Shown: one piece after another, positions 22,501-30,842 of the stretch
Layout: every line of letters starts with the position of its first letter
Numbering within the stretch: the first letter of the stretch is position 1
NCBI GenBank assembly: GCA_024704765.1
Contig: JAKMXF010000110.1
Location: 248,001 to 312,000, forward strand
Source: Oopsacas minuta
Lineage: Eukaryota; Porifera; Hexactinellida; Lyssacinosida; Leucopsacidae
DNA length: 64,000 nucleotides
Direction: 5' to 3'
The notes under the pieces: model-generated
What the model saw: only the letters and a program-made list of their open reading frames with translations
Database searches by the model: none
What the model was told of the DNA's origin: nothing
Made by a program: the position numbers and the translations under genes

Positions 22501-23479
22501 CTAGAATGGTTGAAGAAGGAATAGAATGTCCTTCTTGTAAATTCAAATATGAATTAGCTAGAGGGGGTTGTATGCATTTTAGATGTACTCAGTGTCCAGC
22601 TGAATTCTGCTCTGGATGTTTTAGATTGTTTAAGAAAGATAATTGTACTATGTTTGCAAGTTGTGCTAAGAAAGGTAAATAATGGCAAATACAGGTGGAC
22701 CTAATACAGTGGAACCTCATTAGGACCAACACGGTTGATATGAAATCCCCGATAAAACTAACATATTTTGACAATCTGTTGGTATTCTTATTAATGAGGT
22801 TTCACTGTATTATATTTGGGATACTACATACATTTTAATTACACAATACATAGGTCTTCATGCCCATCACCCTCGTAACTGCCAATACTTCACTCGTGAT
22901 ATGGATATCCTAAAAATGAAAGAACTATTGGAGATGGCAGGATTCCAGAGAGATGAAGCTGTACAGAAAGAACCTGTACCTGTACCTGTACCTGTACCTG
23001 TACCCGAGGGTGCACAAGCTATCCCCGTGAAAAAGAAGCAACAAATATATAAAGTTAAAGTCCCCGATGAACACAAACAGGCCGTTATAGAAGAATTGAA
23101 GAATGAAATGGGAGATGCTTATGCTGAACCTCCACAAGGAGAGCTTAAAATTCCTTGTCAAATTATTGAATACAAAGATAGTCCAGATAAAGGTTATGAG
23201 AAGGAACACTGTAGTAAATCTTCTCTTGAGAAGGATGGTTATGCTGGATTGTGTGAGAAACATTATAAAGAATATCTATGCGGTCTAATGACTAAAGCCG
23301 GTTTGGATCCAATTGATGTTCTTCAAGTGACTGAGGATAGCATTTTCGAATTATTCGCCATTTTGAGAAGAAATGAAATTCCATTTGACGACAAGATGAA
23401 AGGAGATCAACTGAAACTCCTCATTAAAGAAAAATTACCTCTTGAACCGATGACTTTCAAAGGAGCTCTTCAAGTTTAA
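16525..23479 (+). CDS. RNF31: HOIP/RNF31, linear-ubiquitin RBR E3 ligase
   Basis: Nine exons join in phase: 16525-16621, 16961-17094, 17351-17656, 18110-18281, 18478-19399, 19918-20362, 21643-22109, 22301-22674 and 22854-23479, about 1180 residues (human HOIP is about 1070). In order: a short Cys-containing start; a PUB-type helical domain from about residue 90 to 180, which in HOIP binds PIM motifs of OTULIN/CYLD; a zinc-finger-like CPVPTCQ..CPKCRMC; an NZF ubiquitin binder (WNCSNCTYTN..NRVCEMC) near 360; a UBA near 530; RING1 (CPLCFEEF) near 750; an IBR (WCPHCHSGF); RING2 with ARGGCMHFRCTQCPAEFCSGC, where the GGC cysteine is the thioester acceptor; and an LDD beginning LHAHHPRNCQYFTRDM. This RBR plus LDD arrangement is specific to HOIP, which joins ubiquitins through Met1 in NF-kB signalling. 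Only one clear NZF is seen (vertebrates have more). A proline-valine tract interrupts the LDD. Confidence 0.93.
18320..18400. repeat. MITE family A, 3' fragment, intronic in HOIP
   Basis: It contains 'ttgtcccgaatcgtcaaagt' and the terminus GCTTCGATATAACGGTAGTTG, but no left end. It lies between HOIP exons 4 and 5. Confidence 0.65.
19500..19640. repeat. GC-rich repeat fragment, intronic in HOIP
   Basis: GAGGCTTAGCCAGGGTGCGG followed by GCGGCAATGCCGCACC, a short hairpin, and a GC-rich stretch unlike the surrounding AT-rich intron. It looks like the end of an interspersed transposon; I cannot classify it. Confidence 0.4.
19620..19830. repeat. MITE family C fragment (GCCGGTTATAAGAAC)
   Basis: It contains ATGCCGGTTATAAGAACAT, 'attgctactcccaagagg' and ACCAACATCCAATG with TA. 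The same blocks occur in order at about 27461-27602 and 29491-29792, so this is a partial copy of that family in a HOIP intron. Confidence 0.6.
20498..21583. repeat. MITE family A copy split by a nested palindromic element
   Basis: The left half, 20498-20585, starts TAGTCAACTTCAGTTATATC and reaches the family block 'tggtcccaaaccttcaaagt'. The right half, 21499-21583, resumes with 'caccattggttatatcaaac' and ends GTAGCGGGAGTTGACTG. Removing 20586-21498 and one TA gives an ordinary ~175-bp family member comparable to the copy at 49778-49955. It lies in HOIP intron 6. Confidence 0.85.
20586..21498. mobile_element. 913-bp fold-back (palindromic) DNA transposon, TA-flanked
   Basis: The ends are CAGTCAGGGGACAAAAGTAT and its exact complement ATACTTTTGTCCCCTGACTG, each flanked by TA. 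The two arms are nearly identical inverted copies for at least ~350 bp (for example CTCTTTCCCGCTCCTATATA at 20640 against TATATAGGAGCGGGAAAGAG at 21425), with a diverged centre near 21040 made of GTGCCAC-type repeats. There is no coding capacity. CAGT..ACTG ends with TA duplication fit a non-autonomous Tc1/mariner-superfamily element. In transcripts the region would form a very long hairpin. Confidence 0.9.
22707..22809. repeat. Short TIR element, intronic in HOIP
   Basis: It reads CAGTGGAACCTCATTAGGAC on the left and TTAATGAGGTTTCACTG on the right, with TA on both sides: a ~100-bp MITE between HOIP exons 8 and 9. The ends are related to the block near 10510-10557. Confidence 0.75.
22974..23003 (+). 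repeat. Hexamer microsatellite CCTGTA x5, coding for Pro-Val
   Basis: Five CCTGTA units inside the last HOIP exon encode a (Pro-Val)n run, ahead of EGAQAIPVKKK. The unit is two codons, so length variation stays in frame. Confidence 0.9.
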
Positions 23480-23987
23480 TCTCATAATTAAGTAATTATT
23501 GTTAACGTCTTTTGATACATATTTTAATTTCTATTAGCTTAGATTTGAAGACCTTTTGTATATACTACCCAGAATGTTAAAGCTTTGCTCTTTATTGCGC
23601 GTTCAATAAATTATTATCTGTGTTAGCTATATGTGTTATATGTCTTATTTTAAATATTATTCCAGACTAATTATATTATGTAGAATTGTCTTATTTTAAA
23701 TATTATTCCAGACTAATTATATTATGTAGAATTGTCTTATTTATTTGACTGTTAAATCAAGACGTGGGCCAAGACGCAACGAGAGGTATTGTAATACAGT
23801 CAACTCCTGTTATATCGAGCAAGAATGTACGTTCGAGATAACAGGAGTTTCCTGTAAAATATGGTCCTAAACCATCAAAGTAACATAAATATTATATGTT
23901 ATATCAAATTCAGTTTATATTGAAGTAATTATTGTAGTCTTTGACTGTATTTATATGTTATTAAGCTGTAGGCAGAAATATTAGGTG
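23480..23987. other. Spacer with a 46-bp tandem duplication and one MITE
   Basis: Between HOIP and TBC1D19. 23641-23686 is repeated exactly at 23687-23732 (unit starting TGTCTTATTTTAAATATTAT). 23797-23947 is a family A MITE (CAGTCAACTCCTGTTATATC..GTCTTTGACTG). No gene is seen. Confidence 0.75.
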
Positions 23988-25547
23988 ATGACATCTGGCA
24001 ATACTTCGAAACAGAATAAAATAGTAGAAATAATATTACAATCTGAAATGGGATATTCCATTAAAAATAAAATCCACAATTCTCTACCCGATCACTTCGA
24101 ATCAAAACAAGCTCTAAAGGATAAAATGAAAACATTATTATCTAACGCGGAAATAAAACAATCTATTTGCAATGAAATTTATCGATTCAACTCAAAGTAT
24201 AAAGTAAATCAAGGCAAAGAGGAAGTAGATTATTTATTAGAAGCTCAGAAGAAATGGGAAGAACAATTAATCAAGAGTATTAACACAATAGCTAGTGAGA
24301 GAGGTAAACCATTAGCTGCTCCTATGGGAGATCATGACGTAGCTAACTTTAGAAGAAAATGGAAATCACTCGGGACAGAAATGAACGAAGATACAAACTA
24401 TAAACCTATTTATTCACAGAAAGATTTGTTCGCTTATTTATGTAAAATTAGGAATCCAAATTATAAAGAGTTTGTTATGGGACAGGAAACCCGTGGAACT
24501 CTCGGTCTTATAAAAATCCCATTAGCTACCATAGATATAAAAGAATTACAAAATCAATTCATCGATCTTTCATTAGATAGATCGCATATTGGAGTTGAGC
24601 AAGCTGACAATTCTAATACTAATCCTATAGAAGAACAAGTTGTATTAGCATTATCTGCAGCTAGCACATCTAGTTTGATCCCTGTAGCATTGAGGGCCTG
24701 TAGATTTGGAGTTACACCCTCATTACGTTGTACCTTATGGCCGCTAGCTTTAGACATTGATTTGGAATCAAGAAAAGGACAAATTGAATTCATTAATCTT
24801 GAAAAAGATGTGTTGACAAATTCCCTACTTTTAGATCAGATATTTATAAATGATGTCAAATCAAATTCAGCAAATGATGACAATTATTTTGTATTTGAAG
24901 ACCCAACACTACAAGTACTGTTATGTGCAGCACGTGACTATAAAATGATGAGTATGTATACACATAGTAATGCATCACCACTGAAATGTGTTAACAAATT
25001 AATAGATGGAGGTCAGGAAATCGTGGCATACCCACCTAGCGGTTTGATCCCTATGTATGGGGTATCATATTTCATATCTCCTCTATGCTATGTGTTTTCA
25101 CATCATTGGAAAATATATAGTACATTCACTGCAATGTATACAAGGTATTTCCATAAGCTTACTGTTATTTCCACCGATACGAATTCTATATTGTCTTTAT
25201 CGAAACATTTCGAAATGTTACTAATTGAAAAACATCCTATGCTATTCTTACACCTAATTTCGTGTGGTATACAACCGTTAAAATTCGCGTTTCGCTGGAT
25301 GACGTGTGCATTTGCAGGCTACTTAGAAGCAGAGCAGGTTTTGCTATTATGGGATAGGATTATTGGATTTAAATCTCTATTGTTACTGCCAATAGCAGCA
25401 ACTGCAATATTTGAGTTCCGTAGTAGTAACTTAATGCAAGTACAGAGAAGTGAAGAGGCTGAGGCTGTGTTATATAACCTCAATCATGTAGCTATTATAC
25501 CATTAATACAGCAGTTCTTATTTGTACCTAATCAATTGTTAATTTAA
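23988..25547 (+). CDS. TBC1D19: TBC1D19-like TBC-domain protein, intronless
   Basis: A single uninterrupted frame of 519 residues from ATG at 23988 (the preceding in-frame GTG is not a start). Length is close to human TBC1D19 (526). The N-terminal half is helical and charged. The TBC region occupies the C-terminal ~300 residues: VALRACRFGVTPSLRCTLWPLAL resembles the entry to the domain, and LEAEQVLLLWDRIIGFKSL and IAATAIFEFRSSNLMQV resemble the closing helices. The pattern LLLWDR..FRSxNL followed by EEAEAVLYNL fits TBC1D19. TBC proteins are usually Rab GTPase-activating proteins; I do not see a clear IxxDxxR arginine finger, so catalytic activity is uncertain. An AG acceptor just before the ATG allows a 5' UTR intron. 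The absence of coding introns beside intron-rich neighbours hints at retroposition. Confidence 0.8.
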   Translation: MTSGNTSKQNKIVEIILQSEMGYSIKNKIHNSLPDHFESKQALKDKMKTLLSNAEIKQSICNEIYRFNSKYKVNQGKEEVDYLLEAQKKWEEQLIKSINTIASERGKPLAAPMGDHDVANFRRKWKSLGTEMNEDTNYKPIYSQKDLFAYLCKIRNPNYKEFVMGQETRGTLGLIKIPLATIDIKELQNQFIDLSLDRSHIGVEQADNSNTNPIEEQVVLALSAASTSSLIPVALRACRFGVTPSLRCTLWPLALDIDLESRKGQIEFINLEKDVLTNSLLLDQIFINDVKSNSANDDNYFVFEDPTLQVLLCAARDYKMMSMYTHSNASPLKCVNKLIDGGQEIVAYPPSGLIPMYGVSYFISPLCYVFSHHWKIYSTFTAMYTRYFHKLTVISTDTNSILSLSKHFEMLLIEKHPMLFLHLISCGIQPLKFAFRWMTCAFAGYLEAEQVLLLWDRIIGFKSLLLLPIAATAIFEFRSSNLMQVQRSEEAEAVLYNLNHVAIIPLIQQFLFVPNQLLI

Positions 25548-25903
25548 TATGTTTGCTATGTTTGTATTTGTGATAATTATCAATTAGATCATTCGATATC
25601 TTTACAATACATTTAGTATGGCGGACAAACACCATTTTGGGCAAGCGCTTTCCTGTATATCCCCTATTATTACTCAATACAGTTAACCCTCGTTATATTG
25701 AAGCTCAAGGGACTGCGATAGTTGCTTCAATATAAACCGGAATATCGATATAACGGGAGTTAACTGTATTTATATTTGTATTATAATTGCATAATATAAT
25801 TTAAGTATAGATATAGACATAATTATACAATTTTAAGTGTTTGAAGACAAAATATAGAAAATATAATTCTATCAATTCACTCAAAGAAACACTGTTATTA
25901 TAC
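25548..25903. other. Convergent 3' ends of TBC1D19 and parvin, with one MITE
   Basis: 25680-25766 is a short family A MITE (CAGTTAACCCTCGTTATATT..ATAACGGGAGTTAACTG). The rest is AT-rich and holds the two 3' UTRs. Confidence 0.75.
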
Positions 25904-28054
25904 TCAAGTAGATGATTTTCCATATTTAGTGAAAATAGAGTATAGTACCCTCATTACTGACTTTACGTCTCCGTGCACGACTTCTATATTATCGAAAAAT
26001 AACTATAAATTCGTTACGAAAGCATTCTCATTACGTACAATCAAATGTTGTTTGTTTTAAGAATTTCAGTAATAAGAATTTGAACCGATAAATTATAATC
26101 TTACCATCAGCTTTCGTTCTTTTGAGAGATATTCCTGCTTCTTCGATTAGTTTGAAGGCAAAGTACATATTCTCAAGCTAAACGAGATTATTTTCATCTG
26201 TAAAATATTCTTAGTATTTATGAAAATGTTTGGCTGTTTACCTTTTGATCGAAATTGAGTGGAGTTTCATGATACAGACCAAATGGTATGAAGTATCCCT
26301 CTAGTATACACATCAAGTATATAAGATATATCCCACTCTGAAACTACGGAATAACATGTATCATTATATTTCATAATTACAGGAATATACGAATATTACA
26401 CAAACCTCTGTTTCCACATTCGTAATTTCAATATTCATTATATTTAGTTTCTTGTTTACAAAGAATGTCAGTGACTAAATAAGATACACTATGTTAAACA
26501 GGTAGGGAACGAGATGGTAATAATGACAATTAACCTTCCTAACAACATCTATCCTATCGTTCCTCTCATTGAACAGCTGATCAAATACATCTTTGGTAGG
26601 ACCATAGGATCTACAGATATATTATGCAATTTTATAGCCAAGTAAATTATAGTATATGGGATAATACAAAATAGTAAATTAGTTATAACTTACACAGCAC
26701 TTGTGTCTCCTCCAGTAATCTCCTCTCTCGTGGTAGAGTATTCAAATGTTCCATCTGGTGACATCTGTAACGGTTATAGTATATAATTAAGCAATCTACA
26801 TCCTATGAGATCTCAAAATCCCAGATATAAATTCATAAAACTAGATGTATTTATGACAAAGTCAAATGAACAAACCTTTATAACAGATACTTGTACAGAT
26901 ACGTTGGTAGGTAGAGTTTGTGGAATGTTAAAGAACCTAGCCAGAGCAACCAACAAATGGATAATTACCAAAGGGTTCTTCTTGTGAATCTCTGTATAAC
27001 ACAAATAATTATAACAAATAATTATAAGTGATCAGAAAATGTTATACCTTCCACAGACCATGGACACTCTTTTGGATTCAAATTAAGTCTCTTATGAACT
27101 TCATCTAATGACCAAGTTAGCTTACTTCTCTAATTTTGAGGTATAAAGAATTAAATACAACGATTAAATGCGGAATAAGTAAATAATATATTGTGGGTAC
27201 CTGTGAAATGACAGATTGTGCAATTGTAGATTGGAAAGGTTGTTCAATTTCAAATAATATCTCTACAATAATTATATATGATAATTATACTTATAGCTAT
27301 TTCAGTATTCCATTATTCGTACCTATAAATTCAGATAATACTTGTCCATCAAAGAAATCATCTACAATATCTCTAACTATTATTCTCCTCACAGATACTA
27401 CGTCATTCACCCAGTCTAACAAAACCTACAGCGAATATAATTATAGTATTTATTCTTAATACTTTGGATACCGGTTATAAGAACTCCCTTGGGAGTAGCA
27501 ATACATGTTCTCTTAACTGGCATAAAATATACAGGAATATATGAGAACTGTTTTCTAGAGGATGTTGCTTATATCCGGTGTTCTTATAATCGGCATCCAC
27601 TGTATGATAATTGGGACTTACCTTGACGAGAGCTTGAATTTTAATCTCTTTCAATGACATAGGGGTTACAGTATGTCTCTCATCTCCAACATCTATAAAT
27701 TCAAAGTATTAAATCAAATATTTCGGTTATTTTATGTTGGTCTGTTTCATGATATATTTAACTAGACCACTAATTAGTATATCTTACCCATAATATATGT
27801 ATCAGTAGGAGATTTGTATGTAGTATCTCCTGTATCAGATAGCTGCATTGCTTTCAAACCTTCCTTTAGTAGTGCATTGGCTGAACAAACAAAATAAATA
27901 TTAAGTTTACTTCATAGTTTATATGTCACCTGTCAAATTGAGTAATTCGACTGGTACTTGCAATATAACTTTATACTATACCTTCTGCTGCCTCTTTCTC
28001 TGCTTTAGATTTAAATATTTTCTTTAAGGATTTTCCTGGATTTGCAGTTGCCAT
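25904..28054 (-). CDS. PARVA: Parvin (CH-domain adaptor of the integrin ILK-PINCH-parvin complex)
   Basis: Thirteen exons join in phase: 28054-27982, 27880-27788, 27692-27622, 27425-27323, 27262-27201, 27129-27048, 26991-26876, 26764-26694, 26610-26535, 26474-26406, 26343-26242, 26177-26105 and 25983-25904; 356 residues, the family length. The start MATANPGKSLKKIFKSK is basic. The first calponin-homology domain includes LDWVNDVVSVRRIIVRDI and PLVIIHLLVALARFF..LPTNVSVQVSV. After a linker, the second includes DVFDQLFNERNDRIDVV, SLTFFVNKKLNIMNIEI, GIYLIYLMCILEGYFIPF and DVKSVMRVLYSIFTKY. This two-CH arrangement and these strings are parvin, not actinin or spectrin. Parvin binds ILK and F-actin-linked proteins at integrin adhesions. 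The symbol denotes the family; the alpha/beta/gamma split is a vertebrate one. Confidence 0.93.
27461..27602. repeat. MITE family C, copy in parvin intron
   Basis: GGATACCGGTTATAAGAACT on the left and GTTCTTATAATCGGCATCC on the right, about 140 bp, with the internal block 'gggagtagcaatacatgttc' shared with 29491-29792. Confidence 0.8.
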
Positions 28055-28351
28055 ATTTCACTATATTTCTGCTATATAAAGATCCTTTTTGAATCTTATA
28101 AAGAAAGGTTTGAAAATTTCATTTTGAAAAAATTAATACCCTAGGTGCAAATCTACACCCCAAAATGTACCCATGTGCCAATTTCAGATCAATCAGACCA
28201 CTAGATTTCTTAGGACCGGAAGTACGTACGTGGTGGTATTTTGTAAAATTATTGTCGTTTTTCATTTCTGGGAATAATATAATTACAATACTATATTCAA
28301 TAAAACTAATGGGGGGCGTATAAATATCAGTTAATAAAGATTTAAGTACAT

Positions 28352-29437
28352 TTATGTTTCAACTTGTTCTAGCAAACTTATCAGAGCATTCATAATCAAC
28401 CCATCTTTTACTTTTTGCATCTCTCTAGCTTGCGATAAATCATAATCCTGTGTGTCAAGACCTGATATTAATTCTGATATAATAAACTCATTTAACACAT
28501 TAGATAAATTATCCTGTATATCATTGATAGTTAATTTCTTCATTATAGTTGTATTACGTTCTAAACTCAATTCTGTTAACAAAACATCTCGTGTCTCTTC
28601 CCATAGAATTTCATTGTATAACTCAACAGTAATTTCCTCTAGCAAACACTCTTGTACTATTTCCTCGATGAAATCATTAGATAGGACGTCATCAATTATA
28701 TTGTCTCTGAGCACAAAGCATTCTAGATCTAGCAGTACTAGATAAGCACTGTAATCTAGCCAGTCAATTACAAAGTTAACTACCATTAGTTCTACTGCTT
28801 CTGAAATAAGATCACTTGCAATTGATCTATAAACTGAATCTATTAATTCTCTGTTCTTGAATTTCTCCTTATTATGTAGAGCTTGTCTTAAGCGTTTTAG
28901 TATAGGTCGTACATGTTTTCTTACCCAATACCCCCTCCAGTACATTTGTATTATTACAGCAGCTTCCTTACGTGTATATTTAACTATACGATTAGCATAT
29001 GTACCTAGGTTAAATTTGTTGTAAGGATATTTGGGAGGGTGAGGATCAAACATGGGGTATATTGGTGGTAGAATAGAACCTCTCAGCTCTGTGAATGGAG
29101 AATGAGGTTTATTAGGGATTGGTAGAGACTGGTAGAACATTGCATTAGGAGGAGCTGACTCTATATAAGGCTGTATTGGCTGTTGATAAATCGGTTGTGC
29201 GTATATACTATTATATGGATAGTTAGAGTAAGCTGATTGCTGTTGTTGGAGCTGTTGCAGTTGTAATTGATGTTTGCGGATTTGTTCTTGTAATGGTTGC
29301 TGTTGGTGAGAGACCAGGTTACCTTGTTGAAGATATAAAGGGTTTAGCTGAGCTCCTACTGGGTAATCTTGTCGTGTATTGTTGTTGTGTGTGTAGTTAG
29401 GTAATATACCATTTGGGTGTCTGAAAGGATCTGACAT
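28352..29437 (-). CDS. IQ-motif, glutamine-rich protein of unknown function
   Basis: A single exon of 361 residues from ATG at 29437. Residues ~38-70 are Gln-rich (QEQIRKHQLQLQQLQQQQ) and residues to ~145 are Pro/Tyr/Gln-rich, likely disordered. Near residue 160 comes AAVIIQMYWRGYWVRKHV, a good IQ motif (IQxxxRGxxxR type) that binds calmodulin or a related light chain. The C-terminal ~170 residues are acidic and helical (DVLSNDFIEEIVQECLLEEI). No enzymatic domain. IQ proteins of this layout are often ciliary or sperm-associated; that is a guess, and I do not recognise an ortholog. Confidence 0.72.
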   Translation of the reverse strand: MSDPFRHPNGILPNYTHNNNTRQDYPVGAQLNPLYLQQGNLVSHQQQPLQEQIRKHQLQLQQLQQQQSAYSNYPYNSIYAQPIYQQPIQPYIESAPPNAMFYQSLPIPNKPHSPFTELRGSILPPIYPMFDPHPPKYPYNKFNLGTYANRIVKYTRKEAAVIIQMYWRGYWVRKHVRPILKRLRQALHNKEKFKNRELIDSVYRSIASDLISEAVELMVVNFVIDWLDYSAYLVLLDLECFVLRDNIIDDVLSNDFIEEIVQECLLEEITVELYNEILWEETRDVLLTELSLERNTTIMKKLTINDIQDNLSNVLNEFIISELISGLDTQDYDLSQAREMQKVKDGLIMNALISLLEQVET

Positions 29438-29490
29438 ACCGGTGGCTTCAGCTCACTAACATAATGGCAAAATTTTAGTGACTGTATATT

Positions 29491-29792
29491 GTATGGATGC
29501 CGGTTATATAAACCCCCTTGGGAGTAGCAATACATGTTCTTATAGCCGGCATAAATATACCAGAATATATAAGAACCGTTTTCTAGAGAATTGTGTTTAT
29601 ATCTGGCATGTTCTTATCAAGCCCTAGTGCCCTCTGAGAAGGGGGCATTTGGCCTGTACCTCACGCTCCAAAAAATGTATATTCCATCGACTAATCATCA
29701 CAATATTTGGGTAATATGTACTAATTTTCGGGAAGATAGAAAATCTCCGATCCAGTCAGAGGCCTGGTTGTTATAATAGGCATCCAATGTAT
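29491..29792. repeat. MITE family C, ~300-bp copy upstream of IQ gene
   Basis: It starts ATGGATGCCGGTTATATAAA and ends TTATAATAGGCATCCA with TA. It carries the same left block as 27461-27602 but has an extra ~160 bp of unrelated middle sequence, so it may be a longer, more complete member. Confidence 0.75.
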
Positions 29793-29868
29793 TATATAAT
29801 GTTTTAAATTTTAGAGTTATTTCATAATTCGAGTTTTCGAGTATAAATATAAACATACAAATAATTAA

Positions 29869-30090
29869 TTAATCAAAATTAGTGCTTTCATATGCTATCT
29901 CTAATTTATTATCTTTTATGATATTTTCCAGTCTTCTCCTTTCATTTTGTAAACATTCAAGTTGTGATTTTAAGTCAATTTGTCTGGCCTTCTGAGTTTT
30001 CACATCAATCCTACTCTGTACTACAGTCCCTACTATTAAGCTGGCGAAAATTCCTGCACCCAACATCCACGGGTTCACACGAGAAAACAT
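29869..30090 (-). CDS. Tiny single-pass membrane protein, unassigned
   Basis: 73 residues, single exon, ATG at 30090. Residues ~8-27 (WMLGAGIFASLIVGTVV) form one hydrophobic span with few charges before it, followed by a charged helical segment RIDVKTQKARQIDLKSQL..NERRRLENIIKDNK. Short start, one span and coiled tail recall mitochondrial inner-membrane assembly factors (PET117 or SMIM types), but I cannot match it. It could be a real micro-protein or a chance frame; the well-formed hydrophobic-then-coiled design favours real. Confidence 0.5.
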   Translation of the reverse strand: MFSRVNPWMLGAGIFASLIVGTVVQSRIDVKTQKARQIDLKSQLECLQNERRRLENIIKDNKLEIAYESTNFD

Positions 30091-30551
30091 TTCTAATTAT
30101 GTATAAATATATATTTAAAGTTTTAAACACACCATACATGATGCAACTTTGTTTTATACAATAAGGCAACATACAGGAACAAGTTCTATTTCCTATTTCT
30201 ATGCGGCAAGCTACTTGTAAGTTGTAACATTGTTGCAGCAACTCTTAAGGTGATGCCCGGTTGCGATAATTAGCCCAGCAAAATGGTGGGTAATGCTATT
30301 TTGTTTGAACATACACGATGCAAAAATGCATGCACAGTTGCATCGTATAAGGTGGGCTTTTTAGATGAAGTCTGTTGAATTTACAAAGTGAGATGAGAAG
30401 ATATTGAATTACAAGAAATATGAAATACTAAAGGCACACATACAGATTTTAATTAAATTCTCAATTATGAAATTCTAACCAATAATTATTAAATGTACCA
30501 CCAGCTTGACTTCGATCAAAGATACTTAAGTCACTTTTCAAAATGTGACAC
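30091..30551. other. Spacer with interspersed repeat ahead of the tRNA gene
   Basis: About 30128-30365 contains ACACCATACATGATGCAACT and, inversely, GCACAGTTGCATCGTATAAG, so it looks like an imperfect inverted-repeat element. Part of it matches about 7850-7882 in inverse orientation. No gene is seen. Confidence 0.45.
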
Positions 30552-30624
30552 GGCGTGGTGGCCAAGTGGCTAAGGCGTCGGTCTCGTAAACCGAAGATCG
30601 AGGGTTCGAATCCCTCTCACGCCT
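30552..30624 (+). tRNA. tRNA-Thr, anticodon CGT
   Basis: 73 nt fold into a complete cloverleaf: acceptor GGCGTGG with TCACGCC (one G-T pair), D arm GCC/GGC, anticodon stem TCGGT/ACCGA around loop CTCGTAA (anticodon CGT, reading ACG), variable loop, T arm GAGGG-TTCGAAT-CCCTC. No CCA is encoded, as expected in eukaryotes. No intron. Box B GGTTCGAATCC is intact. A run of five T from 30624 is the RNA polymerase III terminator. Confidence 0.96.
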
Positions 30625-30628
30625 TTTT
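30624..30628 (+). terminator. RNA polymerase III T-run terminator
   Basis: TTTTT directly at the 3' end of the tRNA-Thr gene, the standard Pol III stop. Confidence 0.85.
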
Positions 30629-30842
30629 ATCAAATTTTTACGAACCTACTATTTTTGAACATATTTTAAAGTAAATGTAGATATCATTTTATCAACATAA
30701 ATACTATAATAAAGAATTGTTTCGTTATAAGAAATACATATAAATTATATAATAATAATATCTTCAAAAATAAACACCACACAGCTTTTACCATATCCTC
30801 CCTTCGTTGTAAGCAGGATTCTCCAAATCTTTACATGTCTAC

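Noticed and set aside
24554-24793. 79-residue minus-strand frame within TBC1D19
   Set aside because: Antisense to a clear coding exon; no independent features.
28452-28745. 97-residue plus-strand frame inside the IQ gene
   Set aside because: Antisense shadow of the IQ protein's acidic helical region; Ser-rich composition is what the complement of Glu/Asp/Leu codons gives.
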